18,013 nucleotides of DNA from CAKVLS01 sp045638465. Its GTDB lineage: Bacteria > Bacillota > Clostridia > Christensenellales > UBA1242. Under the pieces are notes generated by a model. The model had not been told where the DNA came from. It was given only the letters and a program-made list of their open reading frames with translations, and did no database searches. Positions within the stretch are counted from its first letter, which is position 1. Each line of letters opens with the position of its first letter. A program made the translations under genes and the position numbers. Positions 7,065 through 12,789 of the stretch are shown in pieces. Where the stretch lies: the NCBI GenBank assembly GCA_045638465.1, contig JAZUBK010000004.1, forward strand, positions 1 through 18,013, given 5' to 3'.

Positions 7065-8140
7065 TTTGTTTTTCCTTTTGTATAAAGTTTTAAATCAATT
7101 TTTTCGAGAAAGTCTAGTATAAAGGCTAAGTCGCTTTTTAGTTTGTTAAAGTTTTTGCTTTTGTCAAAACCGCTTAGGTATATTTTTTTGTTTATTTCTA
7201 TCATTACAGATGCAAAGCTTTTTTGATTTTTTAGATTGTTTGGAATCATACTTCCGTTGTAAGGATAGTTAAATTTAGTAGAGTAGTGTAAATAGTTAAA
7301 ATATCTTTTTAAAATACCTGCAACAATTATAGATTTTTTGTCTTGCGGGTTAAAACCTATGCAGACATCTGGGATATCACTTTTTAATCTTTCGTCCATA
7401 ATTATATCTTCTGAAAATGAGTGGCAGTCGATTAAGATTGTTTGTTTTTTCTTTGATAAAAAATTTGCAATAGTTGTTAATTTCTTATGATAAGGTAAGT
7501 AATAATTTTCAATAACTTCTTGTTTATATTTAGGTGTTGGGACAAAAAATTCTTTGCCATTGATATTATGTGTGTAAATAGCGCCCATACCATACTTTGC
7601 CATAGGTTCTATATTATCATCAAGGTATTTTTCTACGTCGCAGTAGATTCTAGAATATTTAGGACTGATATGGGGGTATCTTTCGCAAGAAAAAAGTTCG
7701 TCTGTGTAAAGGTCAGTGATTTTTAAATTGAATTGTTTTATTTTTTCAATACTATCCTCAAAACTATTTTCAAAAAACTCTTTTGGTAAATTGCTTTTGC
7801 AGTGGGGAAGATGAAGTAATATGTTATTTCCCAAATATTTACCAAAGAGCCACTTTGGGTCAAACAATACTTCTGGAGGGTTGTTGAAAATCTTTTTTAA
7901 ATGCAAAAGTGAGTGCAAACTATATTTATTATATAATTCTTTATTTTTGTTTATGATAGCAAAATAAAAAGGACACGCCGTATAATTTTTTGCGTTATTT
8001 ATATAGAAATATTCCATAAGTACGAATTTTAGGTTTTGACTATTTGTGATGGTATTTTTATCTTGAATATCCCTATAGTTTATTTTTAGGTATGAGTGGT
8101 TTTTAATATTTTCTTTAATTACGTTTTCTAAATTTTTCAT
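7061..8140 (-). CDS. N-formylglutamate amidohydrolase-like enzyme
   Basis: Motifs of the N-formylglutamate amidohydrolase family (PF05013) appear in order: HLPHCKSNLP (110-119, family PHsG..iP), TDELF (146-150), ERYPHISPKYSR (153-164), GMGAIYT (184-190), ILIDCHSFS (235-243, the DCHS metal/catalytic site), PDVCIGFN (257-264), PYNGSMIPNN (293-302) and VMIEINKKIYL (312-322). Known members hydrolyse N-formyl or N-acyl amino acids with zinc. At 359 residues it is longer than the usual 250-270: the first 105 residues, before the first His motif, are an extra unrecognised region. AGGAGA (8152-8147) supports ATG 8140. No histidine-degradation gene is nearby. It lies directly behind a SAM riboswitch, which points to methionine or sulfur economy. 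Confidence 0.8.
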   Translation of the reverse strand: MKNLENVIKENIKNHSYLKINYRDIQDKNTITNSQNLKFVLMEYFYINNAKNYTACPFYFAIINKNKELYNKYSLHSLLHLKKIFNNPPEVLFDPKWLFGKYLGNNILLHLPHCKSNLPKEFFENSFEDSIEKIKQFNLKITDLYTDELFSCERYPHISPKYSRIYCDVEKYLDDNIEPMAKYGMGAIYTHNINGKEFFVPTPKYKQEVIENYYLPYHKKLTTIANFLSKKKQTILIDCHSFSEDIIMDERLKSDIPDVCIGFNPQDKKSIIVAGILKRYFNYLHYSTKFNYPYNGSMIPNNLKNQKSFASVMIEINKKIYLSGFDKSKNFNKLKSDLAFILDFLEKIDLKLYTKGKTK

Positions 8141-8164
8141 TTCTTTTCTCCTTACTTTGCCATA

Positions 8165-8200
8165 AAGAGAAAAGAAAAACTCCCATCAACTGATGGAAGT
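8165..8200 (-). terminator. Riboswitch-controlled intrinsic terminator
   Basis: On the minus strand, ACTTCCATCA (8200-8191) pairs with TGATGGGAGT (8188-8179) across a two-base turn, with one G-U pair, and a U-rich tail follows. The same left arm can pair instead with a second TGATGGGAGT at 8221-8212, inside the 3' end of the aptamer. This gives the mutually exclusive terminator and antiterminator of a switch. Confidence 0.85.
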
Positions 8201-8211
8201 AAATATAGAAA

Positions 8212-8300
8212 ACTCCCATCAAACAAGCTTTAGCACCTTGCAAAAAGTAGGTTGCTGTATGGTCAACGGGCTTGTCCCTCGCATACTCTTTATGGTTATA
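8212..8300 (-). promoter_or_regulatory. SAM-I-clan (S-box) riboswitch aptamer
   Basis: Minus-strand landmarks match the S-box core: GAGGGACAAGCCC (8280-8268), then GTTGACC, GCAACC (8255-8250) and AAGGTGCTAAA (8239-8229). P1 can form from CCATAAA (8295-8289) with TTTGATGG (8223-8216, one bulged G). P2 forms from GTATG (8286-8282) with CATAC (8261-8257). P3 is a short ACCT/AGGT stem, and P4 is minimal or absent. SAM binding should stabilise P1, sequester TGATGGGAGT and so allow the downstream terminator, turning off the amidohydrolase gene when SAM is plentiful. I could not find a convincing promoter just upstream, so the leader may be reached from the gene ending at 8335. Confidence 0.88.
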
Positions 8301-8334
8301 TCTATTTATTAGACATCAATTTGATATTTCCTTT

Positions 8335-8748
8335 TTAATTGTCAAAATATATAAGGCCTTTTGGTGGTTTTGCTTTTGTTGTCATTACCTTCAATAAAAA
8401 GTCTTTTTGGTTTTCGCCATCTTTTGGATAAAAGGTAAAATACAAAACAAATAATTCTGCAAAGAACTTTTCGTCTTTGATGTAGCCGAAAGATAATTCG
8501 TATTTGTCTACAAAACCTTTTCTATCGACAGCCTTATATGCACCCGCTCTTTCGAATTCTATAAGTTTTGCGTTGGTGATTCCTTCGTGATCGGGTAAAA
8601 TCCTTCTTATAAAGTCTAGTTGATGATGTGGTGAAGCAACCTCTATTGGTTTGTCTAGTTCATAGCCATAGCCTTTACGCTCGGGCATAAGAGGGGTGAT
8701 AATCTTTGAATTTTTCATTCGTGTTAAATTTTCTTTTGGTCCTGCCAT
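8335..8748 (-). CDS. Hypothetical protein
   Basis: I do not recognise this 137-residue protein. It has no signal peptide or membrane segment. The first 45 residues are basic and proline-containing (MAGPKENLTRMKNSK...PLMPERKG). The middle and C-terminal parts alternate acidic helices and aromatic strands (KYELSFGYIKDEKFFAELFVLYFTFYP), ending in a basic KAKPPKG turn. AGGAG (8760-8756) supports ATG 8748. Its promoter element nearly duplicates the one before the membrane-protein operon at 4450, so the two may be co-regulated. No terminator separates it from the S-box leader, so it may be the first gene of that transcript. Confidence 0.75.
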   Translation of the reverse strand: MAGPKENLTRMKNSKIITPLMPERKGYGYELDKPIEVASPHHQLDFIRRILPDHEGITNAKLIEFERAGAYKAVDRKGFVDKYELSFGYIKDEKFFAELFVLYFTFYPKDGENQKDFLLKVMTTKAKPPKGLIYFDN

Positions 8749-8805
8749 ATTTGTTCTCCTTTGTTTTTTGTTTGCATAATTTTTAATTATTATTGCCTCC
8801 TATCT

Positions 8806-8840
8806 TATTATAACATTTAGATATGGTCAAAACTCGCCCA
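8806..8840 (-). promoter_or_regulatory. Extended -10 promoter with conserved upstream element, copy 2
   Basis: On the minus strand TGTTATAAT (8815-8807) is preceded by AGTTTTGACCA (8834-8824). Compared with 4469-4503, 30 of 35 positions are identical with no gap, including the -10, the ATCTAA spacer core, the TTTTGACCA block and a distal TGGG. It lies between divergent genes, as copy 1 does. Confidence 0.6.
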
Positions 8841-8881
8841 AGCCGATTTTATTGTAAAAAATAGTCGCAAGGCTAAATAGA

Positions 8882-8910
8882 TTGAAAAGAGTTAAGATAT
8901 TTGATATAAT
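8882..8910 (+). promoter_or_regulatory. Promoter of the HAD phosphatase operon
   Basis: TTGAAA (8882-8887) and TATAAT (8905-8910) are 17 bp apart, with an extended TG at 8902-8903. The downstream ATG is at 8927 with AGGAG in between, so the longer reading of the frame from TTG 8882 is not a real start. Confidence 0.8.
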
Positions 8911-8926
8911 AAAAACAGGAGAATTT

Positions 8927-9604
8927 ATGAGGGCTATTATTTTTGATTTTGACGGAACGCTGACCAAAAAAGATAGAAATATATGGAAAGCTATATTTGA
9001 AGATTTGGGTTTGGATACAAAAAGTGAAAAAAGCGAGTACAAAACTCAATTCAGAGATTTTTTGGCTGGAAAGATTAATTATCAGCAGTGGTGTGATGAA
9101 ACTTTGGCGGTATATAGGGCAAATGGTTTTACTAAAAATATGTTTTATAACCTAGCGGATCAGATTGTCTTATTAGATGGATTTTCAGCTATGGTCCAGA
9201 AATTAAATGAAAAAGGCATAAAACTGCACATAGTTAGTGGTAATTTTGTAGAAATAATAGAATATGTGTTGGGTGATTATAAAAAATATTTTGATAGTAT
9301 TTCGGCCAATCACATAGAATTTGACCAAAACGGCATAATCTCTAAAATAATAGGAACAAACTATGATTTTGAGGGTAAGGCAAAATTTATTAAAACATAT
9401 GCAAAAAATAATGGAATAGCCCCTCAAGATATTTTGTTTGTAGGTAATGGCGATAATGACGAATGGGCATATCTTTCTGGGTGTAGAACTTTATGTATAA
9501 ACCCAGACAAAACTGATTGTAATGATAAAATAAAATGGCACCATGCAATAGAGAATCTATCTAATCTTCAAGAGATATTGAGTGTGCTATGTATAAAGGA
9601 GTAA
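8927..9604 (+). CDS. HAD-superfamily phosphatase, phosphoserine-phosphatase-like
   Basis: The 225-residue protein has all HAD motifs: DFDGT (7-11, nucleophile Asp7 and acid Asp9), a helical cap (about 15-80), motif II Ser104 in IVSGN, motif III Lys151 in EGKAKF, and motif IV GNGDND (173-178) for Mg binding. The arrangement is that of the HAD-IB/phosphoserine phosphatase-like group, which act on phosphoserine or other small phospho-compounds; the exact substrate is not determined. AGGAG (8917-8921) precedes ATG 8927. The next gene begins 6 bases after the stop, so the two are co-transcribed. Confidence 0.85.
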   Translation: MRAIIFDFDGTLTKKDRNIWKAIFEDLGLDTKSEKSEYKTQFRDFLAGKINYQQWCDETLAVYRANGFTKNMFYNLADQIVLLDGFSAMVQKLNEKGIKLHIVSGNFVEIIEYVLGDYKKYFDSISANHIEFDQNGIISKIIGTNYDFEGKAKFIKTYAKNNGIAPQDILFVGNGDNDEWAYLSGCRTLCINPDKTDCNDKIKWHHAIENLSNLQEILSVLCIKE

Positions 9605-9610
9605 AAAATT

Positions 9611-10378
9611 ATGATAGTATATTTAACTAGTTGTTTAGATCTTTATGAAAAAGACGAAGAAGGAAACAGAATTCCTCACCACTTTGGTAATGAAAATAAA
9701 ATTTTGGATAACCTAAGAAGACATATAAAAAAGTATGATAATTTTTTGTTTGTGGCAAGTGTAGAAGATTGCCCAGAAATGACAGATATGTATGCGGAAA
9801 ATACATTTAGGTCATTTGACATTACACTTCCTTTCAAAAATTATGCCATACTAGACGGCAGAACAAAAGATAGGGCAGAGGAGCTACTTGGTAGTGCTGA
9901 CTTTATCTTCCTTTGCGGTGGTCACGTTCCTACGCAAAATGCCTTTTTTAAAAATATAGATCTTAGAAATAAAATTGCTAGTGTAGATGCTGTTGTTTTG
10001 GGTGGAAGTGCAGGTAGTATGAATGCAGCAGATGTTGTTTATTGTCCGCCAGAACTTGAGGGCGAAAGTCTAGATCCTACTTTCAAAAGATACTTTGAAG
10101 GTTTGGGACTGTCTAACATTAATATCTATCCGCACTGGAATAAACTAAAAGATGAGATGCTCGATGGAAAGAAAATGACAGAAGACATTGTTTTGCCAGA
10201 TAGTTATAATATAGATATTTTGGTATTAGATGATGGAAGCTATGTTTTGCATGAAGATGATAAAACAACAGTTTATGGCTCTGCCTATATTATGCGCAAC
10301 GGAAACATAACTCAAATCTGCGAAAAAGAACAAACTATTCCTTACCAAAATCAAAAACCAGCCGAAATGTGTAAGTAA
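9611..10378 (+). CDS. Peptidase S51 (dipeptidase E)-like protein
   Basis: The 255-residue protein has the class I glutamine-amidotransferase-like fold of family S51. It carries a CGGHVPTQNAFF segment (102-113), a nucleophile elbow GGSAGSMN (131-138) with Ser133, and a candidate His175 in YPHWN. Peptidase E releases N-terminal aspartyl dipeptides or related peptides in the cytosol, and close relatives include cyanophycinases. AAGGAG (9596-9601) overlaps the end of the HAD phosphatase gene, showing tight coupling. A joint role for a phosphatase and a peptidase is possible but unproven. The next gene, at 10430, has its own ribosome site and may share the transcript. Confidence 0.82.
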   Translation: MIVYLTSCLDLYEKDEEGNRIPHHFGNENKILDNLRRHIKKYDNFLFVASVEDCPEMTDMYAENTFRSFDITLPFKNYAILDGRTKDRAEELLGSADFIFLCGGHVPTQNAFFKNIDLRNKIASVDAVVLGGSAGSMNAADVVYCPPELEGESLDPTFKRYFEGLGLSNINIYPHWNKLKDEMLDGKKMTEDIVLPDSYNIDILVLDDGSYVLHEDDKTTVYGSAYIMRNGNITQICEKEQTIPYQNQKPAEMCK

Positions 10379-10429
10379 ATTCAATTCGCGTAATTTACAA
10401 TTTATGATAAGAGTACAAAGGAGATTAGT

Positions 10430-10921
10430 ATGGAAAAATATAAACTAAAAGAAGATGAAGTTGTTTTGTTTAAAGGTGATGTTGTATTTGCAAATAGAGA
10501 AGACAAAACTAAACTTATGTTAACTAATTATAACATTGTTTTTACATCTATAAACAAGGTTGACGATGAAGAAAGTTTTATTAATGACGTGTTTGCGGTA
10601 GATTCTGTGAAGATGTATGAGGGGAAACCTCAAATAAAAACAAAAGGTAAAAATGTTGAAATATATTTAAAAGAAACTGAATTAGAATTTGCTTTTGTTT
10701 CTCAAATCGACGAAAGCAAATTTGTGGAGGCGTCAACAAAACTTCTTACTGGTAAAACGAAATTAGAGCGTGGGGCGGAAAAAATAAAAGAAGTTATTGC
10801 CCTAACAGACAAAACCCTTGGTATAGATAGTGTGCATGAAGTTGGAAAAATGGTAAAATCTGGTGGAATAGGTAAATTAACAAAAGGAATTGGGAATATT
10901 GTTAAGAAAATAAAAAAATAA
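10430..10921 (+). CDS. PH-like (GRAM/bPH) domain protein with amphipathic tail
   Basis: The 163-residue protein begins with a beta-rich region (about 1-105) of the pattern 'EDEVVLFKGDVVFANREDKTKLMLTNYNIVFTS', as in bacterial PH or GRAM-like domains. The C-terminal 50 residues end in KSGGIGKLTKGIGNIVKKIKK, a glycine-spaced, strongly basic amphipathic stretch that could lie on acidic membrane. It has no signal peptide. AAAGGAGA (10417-10424) supports ATG 10430, and a strong terminator follows directly. The function is unknown; membrane or protein binding is inferred from fold and tail. Confidence 0.7.
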   Translation: MEKYKLKEDEVVLFKGDVVFANREDKTKLMLTNYNIVFTSINKVDDEESFINDVFAVDSVKMYEGKPQIKTKGKNVEIYLKETELEFAFVSQIDESKFVEASTKLLTGKTKLERGAEKIKEVIALTDKTLGIDSVHEVGKMVKSGGIGKLTKGIGNIVKKIKK

Positions 10922-10950
10922 AGGACATTTTTTAAAATGTTCTTTTTTTT
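10921..10950 (+). terminator. Intrinsic terminator after the PH-like gene
   Basis: A 10-bp stem (10922-10931 with 10934-10943, one G-U pair) is followed by a long T-run. It starts within the stop codon region. The T-run itself contributes to the -35 of the next promoter. Confidence 0.85.
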
Positions 10951-10978
10951 GTCAAAATGTTTTGTTTGGTCATATATC
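10949..10978 (+). promoter_or_regulatory. Possible promoter of alr
   Basis: TTGTCA (10949-10954) and TATATC (10973-10978) are 18 bp apart. This would place the transcript start within a base or two of ATG 10984. The -10 is weak, so the call is tentative. Confidence 0.45.
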
Positions 10979-10983
10979 ATAAT

Positions 10984-11991
10984 ATGAATAAATTAATTAT
11001 AAACACAAATAATTTAATAAGTAATATAAAGCAAATTAAACAAAAGCTAAATGGTAAACTTTTTTGTGCTGTAGTCAAGGCTGATGCTTATGGGCATGGA
11101 GTAGAGAATATAGTGCCCTTTATAGACGAATATGTTGATTATTATGCGGTGGCAAATGTTAGTGAAGGGTCTGTGCTTAGGTATTTTACTTGTAAAAAGA
11201 TTTTAGTTTTAGGCTCTTTTTTGCCTTGTGAAATTGAGACTGCTGTGGCGAGTGATTTAGAACTGAGTATTTATAGTGACTTGAGCCTAAAATGGCTTTT
11301 AGGGGCAAATAAAGGCGTCAAAATACATATAAAAGTCAACACCGGCATGAATAGATTAGGTTTTTGCGTGGACGAACTAGATAAGGTAAAAGAGATAATT
11401 TATAAAAATAATAAGCTTGATTTGGTTGGTATTTATTCGCATATTTATGATATAGAGAGCAAAAGTGATTTAGACAATCAAAAATTTGTATTTGATAAGG
11501 CTATAGCACTTTTCCCACAAAAACTAATTACACACTTATTTGCTTCTGGTGGAATTTTTGTAGAGGGTGATTATAAAATGGTTCGTGTAGGACTTTCTAT
11601 GTATGGTTACCCAAACTTTAGGCCTGTTGCTAGTATAGAAAGTAGGGTCGCTCAAATAAATATATTGTCAAAAGGTCAAAAAGTTGGCTATGGCGGAGAG
11701 TATACGGCCAAAGGCAAAGAATACATAGCGACGATTCCTCTTGGATACTATGACGGAGTGCCTCTTTTATTTTCTGCTGGAGGATATGTTTATATAAAAG
11801 GTAAAAAGTGTCCTGTTGTTGGGCGGGTGTGTATGGATATGTTTATGTGCAAGGTAGACGGTGAGGTAAAAGTTGGTGATAGTGTAAAAGCTTTTTGGTC
11901 GGCAAAGAAATGGGCGAATATAAAAGGAACTCATGAGTGGGAAGTTTTGACATCTATTAAAAAGAATAGGCTAAAAGTTGAATTTCGGTAA
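10984..11991 (+). CDS. alr: Alanine racemase
   Basis: The pyridoxal-phosphate enzyme converts L-alanine to D-alanine for peptidoglycan. The 335-residue product has the PLP-lysine motif VVKADAYGHG (Lys32), KVNTGMNRLGF (118-128), RVGLSMYG (201-208), VGYGGEYTAK (234-243) with the second catalytic base Tyr236, IPLGYYDGVP (251-260), and the C-terminal VVGRVCMDMFM block (278-288). It is somewhat shorter than the usual 360-390. An in-frame ATG at 10957 would add nine residues, but homologous enzymes begin close to the first strand seen here, and neither ATG has a Shine-Dalgarno sequence. The preferred start lies right at a predicted transcript start, so translation may be leaderless. Confidence 0.9.
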   Translation: MNKLIINTNNLISNIKQIKQKLNGKLFCAVVKADAYGHGVENIVPFIDEYVDYYAVANVSEGSVLRYFTCKKILVLGSFLPCEIETAVASDLELSIYSDLSLKWLLGANKGVKIHIKVNTGMNRLGFCVDELDKVKEIIYKNNKLDLVGIYSHIYDIESKSDLDNQKFVFDKAIALFPQKLITHLFASGGIFVEGDYKMVRVGLSMYGYPNFRPVASIESRVAQINILSKGQKVGYGGEYTAKGKEYIATIPLGYYDGVPLLFSAGGYVYIKGKKCPVVGRVCMDMFMCKVDGEVKVGDSVKAFWSAKKWANIKGTHEWEVLTSIKKNRLKVEFR

Positions 11992-12006
11992 TTTTTATGA
12001 TATAAT
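11978..12006 (+). promoter_or_regulatory. Promoter of rsmD placed for a leaderless transcript
   Basis: TTGAAT (11978-11983) and a perfect TATAAT (12001-12006) are 17 bp apart, with an extended TG at 11998-11999. Normal start-site spacing puts the RNA 5' end at about 12012-12014, on the ATG at 12013. The -35 lies inside the end of alr. Confidence 0.75.
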
Positions 12007-12012
12007 GAAATT

Positions 12013-12561
12013 ATGAGAATAATTACAGGTAGTTTGAGAGGAAGAAAAGTTCCTTCTCCAGATCACGACGGAGTAAGGCCAACCTCTGATAGAGTAAAAG
12101 AAAGTTTATTTAACATTATATGGGATAAGGTCGACGGAGGAGTTTTTCTTGACCTTTTTTCTGGCACAGGAAATATTGGCTTTGAGGCGATAAGTAGAGG
12201 TGCTGCCAAAGTGTATATGGTAGACAACAATAGACTTAGCTATAATAGTATAAAAGATACCGCAAAGAAATTTGGCGTTGATCCTTATATTATTTTGTCT
12301 GATTATAATATCGCTTTAAAAAATTGTGCAAACCAAGGCGTTAAGTTTGATTGTATATTTATTGACCCGCCTTACGAATCTTTCCTTGCGGAATACGCAA
12401 TTAAGCAAATTGAAAAACTAGATCTTCTAAAAGAAGGTGGAATTTTGGTTTGGGAAAGTAGTTTGCCGCTAAAAAAATTAGATAACTTTGAGTGTAAATA
12501 CAAAATGTACGACCTTAGAAAGTACGGTGAGATAGGCCTTGCGTTTTTTGTAAATGAGTAG
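12013..12561 (+). CDS. rsmD: 16S rRNA (guanine(966)-N(2))-methyltransferase
   Basis: The enzyme methylates G966 (E. coli numbering) of 16S rRNA, using SAM, during 30S assembly. The 182-residue length is typical. Motifs: MRIITGSLRGRKV at the N terminus, RPTSDRVKESLFN (22-34), the SAM site LDLFSGTGNIGFEA (46-59), and the catalytic DPPY (118-121). A TATAAT box ends only 6 bases before the ATG and no Shine-Dalgarno is present, so the mRNA is predicted to be leaderless. The gene ends at 12561, and the glyQS promoter begins on the very next base. Confidence 0.92.
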   Translation: MRIITGSLRGRKVPSPDHDGVRPTSDRVKESLFNIIWDKVDGGVFLDLFSGTGNIGFEAISRGAAKVYMVDNNRLSYNSIKDTAKKFGVDPYIILSDYNIALKNCANQGVKFDCIFIDPPYESFLAEYAIKQIEKLDLLKEGGILVWESSLPLKKLDNFECKYKMYDLRKYGEIGLAFFVNE

Positions 12562-12590
12562 TTGACAAACGCAAAATAAAGGTCTATAAT
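12562..12590 (+). promoter_or_regulatory. Promoter of the glyQS T-box transcript
   Basis: A perfect TTGACA (12562-12567), a 17-bp spacer and a perfect TATAAT (12585-12590). It starts at the first base after the rsmD stop codon. Confidence 0.9.
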
Positions 12591-12596
12591 AGGGTT

Positions 12597-12760
12597 ATTA
12601 AAAACAGTGATGAGTTTGGCGAACTCGGAGTTGGTGATAAAATGTCACTCGCTTGTCGGCGTAAAGATATTAATGAAGGTAGTGCAAAACTACAAAATAG
12701 GGTGGAACCGCGGTTAATTAATCGTCCCTAGCAACATTTTAGTTGTTGGGGATTTTTTTA
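12597..12760 (+). promoter_or_regulatory. T-box leader (tRNA-Gly sensing) of glyQS
   Basis: The leader carries the T-box sequence AGGGTGGAACCGCGG (12699-12713), whose bulge pairs with the free NCCA end of uncharged tRNA, followed by a terminator. Stem I is closed by AGTGA (12606-12610) with TCACT (12645-12649) and looks much reduced. A GAGTT/AACTC hairpin (12612-12626) sits inside it. Three glycine codons are possible specifiers (GGC 12618-12620, GGT 12633-12635, GGC 12658-12660), and I cannot choose between them. Uncharged tRNA-Gly should favour the antiterminator (AGGG 12699-12702 with CCCT 12726-12729) and raise synthetase expression. Confidence 0.88.
12725..12760 (+). terminator. T-box attenuator terminator
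   Basis: The stem 12725-12735 with 12742-12752 (including G-U pairs) has an ATTTTA loop and a run of seven T. Its 5' arm contains the bases used by the antiterminator. A TCCCCA at 12764-12769 can also pair with TGGGGA (12747-12752) of the 3' arm once transcription has passed. Confidence 0.88.
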
Positions 12761-12789
12761 TTGTCCCCAGAAAAAAGGAGTTTAGAAAA

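Noticed and set aside
8882..8926. Longer N terminus of the HAD phosphatase
   Set aside because: It covers the TTGAAA/TATAAT promoter and the AGGAG site. The HAD motif begins normally from ATG 8927.
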